Origin: Actinomadura bangladeshensis
GTDB taxonomy: Bacteria > Actinomycetota > Actinomycetes > Streptosporangiales > Streptosporangiaceae
Direction of reading: 5' to 3'
DNA: 64,000 bases
Assembly: GCF_004348335.1 (NCBI RefSeq)
Contig: NZ_SMJW01000007.1
Span: 1 to 64,000 of the forward strand
Both the position numbers and the translations under genes were made by a program. The notes under the pieces are model-generated. The model saw nothing but the letters and a program-made list of their open reading frames with translations. It ran no database searches and was not told where the DNA came from. Below are positions 54,823-61,859 of the stretch, in pieces; positions within the stretch are counted from its first letter, which is position 1; each line of letters begins with the position of its first letter.

Positions 54823-55692
54823 TCAGGCGGCGAGTTCGCCGGGGGTTCGGTCGGAGGTGCCGTGCCATGCGCGCAGGAACGCCTCGACGAGGCCCTCGGC
54901 ACGGGCGGCGCAGTCGAAGGGCTCGGCCGCGTTACGGCGGGCGATGGACGCGAGGGAGTCGGCCGTCTCGTTGAGCGGATGGCCGGAATGCCCCTTCACG
55001 TGCTCGAACGCCAGCCCGGGGCGTCCGGCGACGCGGCGGGCCAGCCGGACCAGGGACGGCGGGGCGCCGCGGCGGGGCCGCAGGTCGTAGCCGTCCGGCA
55101 GCAGGCCGGTGTCGCCGCGCCGCCACGCCCGCAGGAAGCGGAGCGCGGGCCGGCTGTCGAGCAGCAGCGTCAGCTCCGGGCCGTCGTCGCCGACGCGGTC
55201 GAGCAGGAGGCCGACGGCCCGCAGTTCGCTGACCAGGACCCGGCTGGGGCCGGTCGGGTCCTGCGGCCCGAACGTCCAGCCGCGCATGCCCCAGCGGCCG
55301 TCGCCGACGACGTAGCCGAGGCCGCAGGTGCCGCGCTTCCAGCTCGCGTCGGTCGCGGCGACGAGCGGGCCGGGCGGCCACCCGGGCACCCGGCCCTCCA
55401 CCGGCCTCCGGCCCCGGGCGGGGGGCGGCGGCAGGTGCGGGCAGTCCGGGTGGTGCTCCCCGGTGTCGGCGTAGTGCTCGGCCTCACCGGCGAGCATCTC
55501 CGCGATCGGGTCGTCGCCGTGCCGGACGGCGGCGAAGCACAGCCACAGCAGCCGGCGGGCGACTGCGCAGCACGGGCACATCGGGGCCCGCGTCGCGGCG
55601 GCGCGTAACCGCTGGGTGCGTGCGGCGAGGTCCGCCGGCATCCGTCCCTGCGCGTCGTCGAACTCGTGCAGCGGCATCGTCGGGACATGCAC
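54823..55692 (-). CDS. RNase H-fold protein with Cys-rich N-terminus
   Basis: 289-residue protein. The C-terminal half is an RNase H domain: VAATDASWKRGTCGLGYVVG with Asp115, SELRAVGLLLD with Glu156, LTLLLDSRPAL with Asp179 and VKGHSGHPLNETADSLA with Asp245. All four acidic positions are kept, so it should cleave RNA in RNA-DNA hybrids. The first 90 residues carry MCPCCAVARR (Cys39, 41, 42) and HHPDCPH (Cys84 with His), a possible metal site. The GTG at 55692 follows GGAGG. It lies divergent from the methylase gene, with 227 bp between. Confidence 0.85.
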   Translation of the reverse strand: MHVPTMPLHEFDDAQGRMPADLAARTQRLRAAATRAPMCPCCAVARRLLWLCFAAVRHGDDPIAEMLAGEAEHYADTGEHHPDCPHLPPPPARGRRPVEGRVPGWPPGPLVAATDASWKRGTCGLGYVVGDGRWGMRGWTFGPQDPTGPSRVLVSELRAVGLLLDRVGDDGPELTLLLDSRPALRFLRAWRRGDTGLLPDGYDLRPRRGAPPSLVRLARRVAGRPGLAFEHVKGHSGHPLNETADSLASIARRNAAEPFDCAARAEGLVEAFLRAWHGTSDRTPGELAA

Positions 55693-55919
55693 GGATCGCC
55701 ACCTCCGCTCTCTGGCCTGGGGAAAGGACGACGCCGCCGGCATCGCCTCGGTCTGTACACAGCAAACCACACTAGGAGCTGTGAACGCAATCAACAAACG
55801 AATCGAATCGAGCACGTGTGAGATCGAGCGCTGTCGGCGGCGGGGACGTGAATCAGATCAACCGCCGTGATAGGCGCTAGGGTGATGCCGACCCTGAACG
55901 TCGGCTGAAAGGAGCGCTG

Positions 55920-57920
55920 GTGCCGAACGATGCGACGGTGACCGCGGCGGACATCGCCCGCCTCGCGGCGGTGGGCCGCGCGGCCGTGAGCAACTGGCGC
56001 CGCCGCCACGACGACTTCCCGCAGCCCGTCGGCGGGACGGCGGTCAGCCCGACGTTCTCCCTCACCGAGGTGGAGGACTGGCTTCGCGGCCAGGGAAAAC
56101 TGGCCGACTCGCCCGTCCGCGAGCGCGTCTGGCAGACCCTGCGCACCGCAGCGTCCGAGGGCCGCGACCTCGCCGACGTCCTCACCTTCGCCGGCGCGTT
56201 CCTCCTGCACCTGCGCGCCGACCCCGCCCGCTGGGACGAGCTGCCGGACGCCCCCGACGACGAGGTCGCCGCCGCCCTGCCCGAGGTCGTCCAGGCCCTG
56301 CCCGGGGGAGTGGAGGCGGCCCCCGGCCTGACACCGCCGTCGGCCGTGCCGCTCGTCCGCGCCCTCTCCCAGCTCGTGGACGAGCTCGGCGCCGTGGAGA
56401 CCTTCGAGTTCCTGCGCACCCGCTACCTGGAGCACCACAGCCGCCGCGTCTACCTGACCCCGGAACCGGTCGTCCGGCTGATGCTGGAACTCGGGGGCCC
56501 GGCGCGGACCGTCCTCGACCCGGCCTGCGGGACCGGCACCTACCTCAAGGCCGCCGACGAGGTGTTCGAGGACGTCCGGCAGCTCCTCGGGCAGGAGATC
56601 GACGACACGACCGCGCGCATGTCCGCGATCCAGCTCGCGCTACGCGGCGCCCCGGCCGAGGTGTGCCCGGGTGACTCCCTGCTGGCCGACGCCTTCCCCG
56701 GACGGACCGTCGACCTGGTCGTCTCCAACCCGCCCTTCAACGACCGGGGCTGGGGCTACGAGCAACTGACCGGCGACCCGCGCTGGGAGTACGGGCTGCC
56801 ACCGCGCATGGAATCGGAGCTGGCGTGGCTCCAGCACGGCCTCGCCCATGTCGAGCCGGGGGGGCATGTCGTTCTGCTCATGCCCCCCGCTGTCGCGAAC
56901 CGCCGTTCCGGACGCCGCGTCCGTTCCGAGTTGCTTCGCCGTGGGACGCTCCGCGCCGTGATCGGCCTGCCTCCCGGCGCGGTGCCGAACATGGCGGTCG
57001 CGCTGGCGGTGTGGGTTCTGCGTCGTCCGGCCCCTGGCGGCGCCCCTGCCGACGACGTCCTGATGGTCGACACGTCGGCCGACCCCGACAACTTCCGGAA
57101 GACGGCCCTGGACGCCTGGCGCCGTTACGAGAAGGGCAAGCCCACCGGGACGGACTCAAGCGTCGTCGTACGCATCATCGATCTCCTGGACGACGAGGTA
57201 GACCTCACCCCTGCCCGCTACCTCCCGCAGCGGAGCGCGCCCACGGCGGAAGGCTCGTTCGTCGCCGCACGCGAGCTTCTGGAGACGAAGGCCGCAGAAC
57301 TTCCGCGAGCTGTCGCCGAACTGGCGTCCCTGACGCAGGCCCGCGCGCGCGCCGACGTCCCCATGACGACGGTCGGTGAGCTGGCCAAGGCGGGCGTGCT
57401 GCAGATACTCCGTCCTCCCGCCAAGGTGCGGCTGGGCGAAGGCAACGTGCCGGTCCTGACCCTGGAGGACATCGCGCTGGGCCAGGACCCCACGGGCACG
57501 GCCGCACCTGACGACGAGCATGTGCATGTCGCGGCCGGCGATGTCGTCGTGTCGCTCGCCGCACGTCACCCCGTGGCGCGCGTCATCACCGAGGAGGGGC
57601 CGGTGCTGGGTCCCGGCCTGGCCCTCGTGCGCGCGGAACCGTCCCGGTCCGACCCCGATTTCGTCGCCGGATGGCTGCTGCTCGGCGCGCAGGGCGCCCG
57701 GCTCCGCAGCTCCACCTCGTCCGCCCGCTTCGACGTCCGCCGCGCCCGCCTGCCCCGCCTCGGCCTGGACGAGCAGGCCGAGATCGGGCGGGAGTTCCGC
57801 AGGCTCACCGACCTGGAGGCCGCACTCCGCGACACCTACCGCCTCGGCGCCGACGTCCTGCGCCTCGGCCTGGAGGGGCTCGGCGCGGGCACCCTCCGCC
57901 CGTCCGGCGGACCCCGGTAG
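55920..57920 (+). CDS. N-6 adenine DNA methylase with fused specificity-like domain
   Basis: 666-residue methylase. Residues 1-60 contain a helix-turn-helix (ADIARLAAVGRAAVSNW). Motif I is DPACGTGTYLK (200-210) and motif IV is NPPF (270-273), the N-6 adenine type. From about residue 480 the protein resembles a type I S-subunit half (TVGELAKAGVLQILRPPAKV, GDVVVSLAARHPVARVI and ARFDVRRARLPRLGL), so target choice may be built in. No restriction endonuclease gene is next to it. The GTG at 55920 follows AAGGAG. It is followed at 53 bp by the kinase gene, so the two are probably co-transcribed. Confidence 0.92.
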   Translation: MPNDATVTAADIARLAAVGRAAVSNWRRRHDDFPQPVGGTAVSPTFSLTEVEDWLRGQGKLADSPVRERVWQTLRTAASEGRDLADVLTFAGAFLLHLRADPARWDELPDAPDDEVAAALPEVVQALPGGVEAAPGLTPPSAVPLVRALSQLVDELGAVETFEFLRTRYLEHHSRRVYLTPEPVVRLMLELGGPARTVLDPACGTGTYLKAADEVFEDVRQLLGQEIDDTTARMSAIQLALRGAPAEVCPGDSLLADAFPGRTVDLVVSNPPFNDRGWGYEQLTGDPRWEYGLPPRMESELAWLQHGLAHVEPGGHVVLLMPPAVANRRSGRRVRSELLRRGTLRAVIGLPPGAVPNMAVALAVWVLRRPAPGGAPADDVLMVDTSADPDNFRKTALDAWRRYEKGKPTGTDSSVVVRIIDLLDDEVDLTPARYLPQRSAPTAEGSFVAARELLETKAAELPRAVAELASLTQARARADVPMTTVGELAKAGVLQILRPPAKVRLGEGNVPVLTLEDIALGQDPTGTAAPDDEHVHVAAGDVVVSLAARHPVARVITEEGPVLGPGLALVRAEPSRSDPDFVAGWLLLGAQGARLRSSTSSARFDVRRARLPRLGLDEQAEIGREFRRLTDLEAALRDTYRLGADVLRLGLEGLGAGTLRPSGGPR

Positions 57921-57973
57921 GTTCCGGGGGCCGCCGCCGGTACGCTGCCTGCACGGGCCAGTGGAGGTGGGCG

Positions 57974-59485
57974 TTGCGGCGGGGCGATCTCCTCGGGGAA
58001 CGCGAGCGGTACGAGCTCGATCAGGCGATCGGGCGCGGCGGGATGGGCGAGGTGTGGCGCGCCTACGACCGCTTCCTCGACCGGCGCCTGGCCGTCAAGT
58101 TCACCCGCGTCTCGGACGAGTCGCTCGTCGGGCGGTTCGAGCAGGAGGCGCGGAGCACCGCCTGGTTCGAGCACCCCGGCGTCCCGACCGTCTACGACTT
58201 CGGCAGCCACGACGGATGCTTCTACCTGGTCATGCAGTACGTCGAGGGCACGACCGTCGACCACGTCCTAGACGCCGAGGAGAAGCTCTCCATCTCGTGG
58301 GCCGCGCTCATAGCCGCCCAGGTGTGCGCCGTCCTGAACGTCGCGCACCAACGCCCGCTGGTGCACCGCGACCTCAAACCCAGCAACCTGATGCTGTGCC
58401 GGGACGGCTCGGTGAAAGTCCTCGATTTCGGTGCCGCGGTGGGTCTCGGGCCGGGCGACGTGCGCCGGACCACCACCGGCCTGGGCGCGCCCTACACGCC
58501 GGGCTATACGGCCATGGAGCAGGTGTACGGCAGCCCAAGCCCGCAGAGCGACCTGTACTCCCTCGGCTGTGTCCTCTACGAGATGCTCACCGGCCGCCAG
58601 GTCTTCGCGGGGACGACGCCATACGAGGTGCTGCGCCGCCATGAGGACGAGGCTCCGACCCCACCGCGCGTGCTCAACCCCGATGTTCCTCCGGCGCTCG
58701 ACGCACTCGTCCTTCAACTCCTCGCGAAGCAGCCGGGTGACCGTCCAACCAACGCCGACGAGGTGTACCACCGCCTCTTGCACTTCGTCTCGTCCCTGCA
58801 CCCGCTCCCAGGAATCGTGGACGCGATCGCACCGCAACACCTGTACGCCGGTGCCGTCAGCCGAATCCAGATATCCGGGAGCGTCCCGTCACCTCGCCAA
58901 GAGGAACCCGTGGAGCTGCCCACGCTGGGCGAGGTCGTCCAAGCGCGCGCGGAAGCGGCCGACCTCGCCGAAGCGGGCCGCTACACGCAGGCGGCGGAGC
59001 TCCTCTCCGGCCTGACCGAACCCACCCGCCTGGCGCTGGGCGACGACGACCCCGAGTACATGGGGCTGCGCCTCGACCTCGCGGACGTCCTCTTCCAGGG
59101 CGGCGACTACCGCCGGGCCGTCCACGCCTACCGCGCCGCGGCCGTGACCCTGGCCGAGTGGTACGGCCCGGACGACCCGCACGTCCTGAACTGCCGCGAA
59201 CAGGAGGCCGTCAGCCAGGCCCACCTGGGCGCCACCGACACGGCGCTCGCGCATCTGCGCGAACTCCTGGACGACCTCTCCGACGCCGGTCCCTGGGATC
59301 CGCTGGTCCTGCGCCTCCGCGAACGCGTGGCCCGCCTGAAGCTCGCCGCCGGGGAAACGGACCAGGCCCGCAAGGAACTGACCGAACTCCTGGCCCACAT
59401 CACGGGCCTACGCGGCGACGACCATCCGCAGGCGACGGCGATACGGACGCTCCTGCAAGACCTCACCCAGGCAGAAACGGGCTAG
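57974..59485 (+). CDS. Soluble Ser/Thr protein kinase with TPR-like C-terminus
   Basis: 503-residue kinase. The glycine loop GRGGMGEVW, VHRDLKPSN and VLDFGAA are all intact, and the activation segment reads APYTPGYTAMEQ. After about residue 310 there is a helical repeat region (ARAEAADLAEAGRYTQAAEL, LADVLFQGGDYRRAVHAYRA and TDTALAHLRELLDDL), the pattern of tetratricopeptide repeats. No transmembrane segment is seen. I place the start at TTG 57974 because GGAGG lies 6 nt upstream (57963-57967); no ATG or GTG in frame fits. It follows the methylase and overlaps the 3' end of the convergent helicase by 23 bp. Confidence 0.88.
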   Translation: MRRGDLLGERERYELDQAIGRGGMGEVWRAYDRFLDRRLAVKFTRVSDESLVGRFEQEARSTAWFEHPGVPTVYDFGSHDGCFYLVMQYVEGTTVDHVLDAEEKLSISWAALIAAQVCAVLNVAHQRPLVHRDLKPSNLMLCRDGSVKVLDFGAAVGLGPGDVRRTTTGLGAPYTPGYTAMEQVYGSPSPQSDLYSLGCVLYEMLTGRQVFAGTTPYEVLRRHEDEAPTPPRVLNPDVPPALDALVLQLLAKQPGDRPTNADEVYHRLLHFVSSLHPLPGIVDAIAPQHLYAGAVSRIQISGSVPSPRQEEPVELPTLGEVVQARAEAADLAEAGRYTQAAELLSGLTEPTRLALGDDDPEYMGLRLDLADVLFQGGDYRRAVHAYRAAAVTLAEWYGPDDPHVLNCREQEAVSQAHLGATDTALAHLRELLDDLSDAGPWDPLVLRLRERVARLKLAAGETDQARKELTELLAHITGLRGDDHPQATAIRTLLQDLTQAETG

Positions 59486-61532
59486 GCGCTCCCGCATACG
59501 ACACGTACAGGTGGTCGCGCGCCCGCGTTGAGGCGACGAACAGCAGGCAGCGCTCCTTCTGGACGTCCTGCGCATGCGCCTTCGGGTCTTCGTCTTCCGG
59601 CGTGATGGCCTTCGCCGCGGGAAGCGAGTTCTCGTCCGCCCCGATGACCGCGATGCACCGGAACTCCAGCCCCTTCATGCGGTGCATGGTGCCGACCTGG
59701 ACACCCGGCGTCTTGCTGGGCACCTGATAGGCCGCGATCCCCTCGTCCTTCAGCCGCTTCGCGGCCTTCTTCGCGACCCAGCCGTACCGGTGAGCGATCC
59801 CGATGGCACTGGGCTCCACCCCGTCGTCGAGCCAGCCCCGGACCTGCGCCACGAGCCCGTCCATCTCCGCGTCCGGATCCGGATACGCCTCCACGACGGG
59901 CCGCCGCCCGTGAATGGGTGACCGGTACCCGTCGAGCGTGTCGGCGGAATCGTCGAGTCCCTGCGCCGGCGAGAGCCCGAGCAAGGGCACCGACCACGCC
60001 AGGATCTCCTGCGTCGTCCGGTAATTGATCTTCAACTTCGTACTGCGTCCGCGCACATTGATGCCGAGGCTGGTCAGCGAAACGTGGCTGTCGTAGATCC
60101 GCTGATGCGGGTCCCCGACGATGAACAGGTCGTCCGGTCCGACTGCCACCAGCCGCCGCAGCAGCCGCCATTGTGTCGGATGGATGTCCTGCGCCTCATC
60201 GACGATCACATGGTCGTATTCGGGCCCGTCCACGAGATCCGCCGCCTCATTGGCAAGCTGCGGAAACGTCGACTTCCCCTCGGTGGCGAGCCCGTCGACC
60301 ACGACGCGGATCGCCCGCCACACCACCGACCGCTGCGCCTTCCCCAGCGGAACCCCGCGCCCGGTGCGCGTGCACGCGAGATAGTCATCCTCGCTCTCGA
60401 TCTCCTGAGCGAGGATGATCTGCTCCCATTCCCGGCTGAGGAAGGACGGCGAGAACGGCGTCCCCTCGGCCGCCTCCTCCCAGAGCGGGTCGAGCACATC
60501 CGACCCGGCGATACCGGGCTTGTGACGCCGCCCCACGATCCCGTAGGAAACGGAATCGACATTCTTGACGTGAACCCGCTCGCGCACCTTGGGATCGTCC
60601 ACGAGCAGTTCAAGCTGCTTCTCCAGCGCCTCCGCCAGATTCCGCGTGAACGTCGTGAGCAGGACGCGTCCGCCCTTGCTCGCGAGGAACTTCGCGCGAT
60701 GCAGCGCCGTGACGGTCTTCCCCGTCCCGGCACCCCCGGTCACCTGGGCGGGCCCGCTATAAGAAACCCGGAGCGCCACCCGCCGCTGCACCGGATGCAG
60801 GAAAATACGCCAGGTGTCGAAGGGATGGGCCAGAACCTCCCGCAGCTCCTCGGGACCGTTGACGAAGACGACCTTCCCCGGCGTCCTGCGCATGGCGGTC
60901 ACCAGGTCGTCGGGATCGACGGCCGCGGGCTTCTCCTCGACAGGCAGGCATTGCGCGACCTCGTCCCACGCCTGCTGCACGTTCATGCCCTGCGCCAGCG
61001 CCAGCAGCGCGATGTACTGCGGCTCCGGCAGCAGTTTCTCCATCGCCTGCAGATGCGACTCGTCCGTCAGCAGCTTGACGAGCGGAATCAGCTCCGCATC
61101 GATGCCGAGCCGTACCAGATCCTTGTCGAAGACATGCCCCAGCAGCCGGAAGTTCGTTCCCTCCGCGACCTTCTCCAGCGCGGGCGACATCTCCTCGAGC
61201 GCGACCTGATCCCGCACCTCGAACACGCCGATCGCCCGGTTGACCGAGAACTTCCTGCTCCGCGCCCACGCGATCGCCTCGTCATGGGCCTTCACCGCCA
61301 GCAGGCAGTAGACGTCCCCCGTCTCCGGCGCCAGCACCACCCCGCGCCAGAACTGGTCGATCCGGATGGTCCGGATCCGCGGATCCTTGGCATTGTTGAG
61401 CTTTTCCAGGTGCAGCCCCGCATGCGTGTGCTCGGCGAACTTCGCGATCGCCGCCTCGACACCCCTGCGCACCTTCGGCTCCAACTTGGCGTACTGCGGC
61501 ATGAACGAATCCGCAATAGCAAGCTGAGCCAC
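59463..61532 (-). CDS. UvrD-family helicase with RelE-like N-terminal domain
   Basis: 689-residue protein. Residues 1-100 resemble a RelE/ParE-type fold (LEKLNNAKDPRIRTIRID, FWRGVVLAPETGDVYCLLAV, then HDEAIAWARSRKFSVN). After a helical linker the superfamily-1 helicase starts at Walker A VTGGAGTGKTVTAL (265-272), with TTFTRNLAEAL, Walker B HVIVDEAQD, GDPHQRIYDSHVSL and the C-terminal GTMHRMKGLEFR and VASTRARDHLYVSY. The GTG at 61532 follows GAAGGA. The fused toxin-like domain suggests RNA cleavage or ribosome targeting linked to DNA unwinding, and hence a defence role. Confidence 0.88.
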   Translation of the reverse strand: MAQLAIADSFMPQYAKLEPKVRRGVEAAIAKFAEHTHAGLHLEKLNNAKDPRIRTIRIDQFWRGVVLAPETGDVYCLLAVKAHDEAIAWARSRKFSVNRAIGVFEVRDQVALEEMSPALEKVAEGTNFRLLGHVFDKDLVRLGIDAELIPLVKLLTDESHLQAMEKLLPEPQYIALLALAQGMNVQQAWDEVAQCLPVEEKPAAVDPDDLVTAMRRTPGKVVFVNGPEELREVLAHPFDTWRIFLHPVQRRVALRVSYSGPAQVTGGAGTGKTVTALHRAKFLASKGGRVLLTTFTRNLAEALEKQLELLVDDPKVRERVHVKNVDSVSYGIVGRRHKPGIAGSDVLDPLWEEAAEGTPFSPSFLSREWEQIILAQEIESEDDYLACTRTGRGVPLGKAQRSVVWRAIRVVVDGLATEGKSTFPQLANEAADLVDGPEYDHVIVDEAQDIHPTQWRLLRRLVAVGPDDLFIVGDPHQRIYDSHVSLTSLGINVRGRSTKLKINYRTTQEILAWSVPLLGLSPAQGLDDSADTLDGYRSPIHGRRPVVEAYPDPDAEMDGLVAQVRGWLDDGVEPSAIGIAHRYGWVAKKAAKRLKDEGIAAYQVPSKTPGVQVGTMHRMKGLEFRCIAVIGADENSLPAAKAITPEDEDPKAHAQDVQKERCLLFVASTRARDHLYVSYAGAPSPFLPG

Positions 61533-61859
61533 CCCGCACCGTCCTTCCACCAGCCCTGACACCCCGTCAGGTCCGAATATCCTAGGAGCATCCCGCCCCC
61601 ATGGATGATTGAACCCCGTACAACCCCCGTCCACCTCCGGACAAACCCGGAATCCTCTGGGGACCCGCGATGAGCGTGGCCCGGACGGACAGCGGACGAC
61701 ATGAACGAGTGTGCACTCGATCAACCTGCGGTCCCTCTGGTGAGGAGGTTGACGGGTGAAGCGGTGGCGGCCTACGGTTTGCGGCAGGCTTGTCATCCGA
61801 TGGTCCGTGAGGTGCGTCAACTCAGGGACACTCGGCGGGGGACGGGAGGGGCGGCGCGT
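61533..61859. other. Divergent promoter interval between two helicase genes
   Basis: About 327 bp. It should hold promoters for the UvrD-type gene (minus) and the DEAD-type gene (plus). An in-frame ATG at 61701 could extend the DEAD-type protein by 53 residues, but it lacks a good ribosome site. I see no other gene. Confidence 0.5.
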
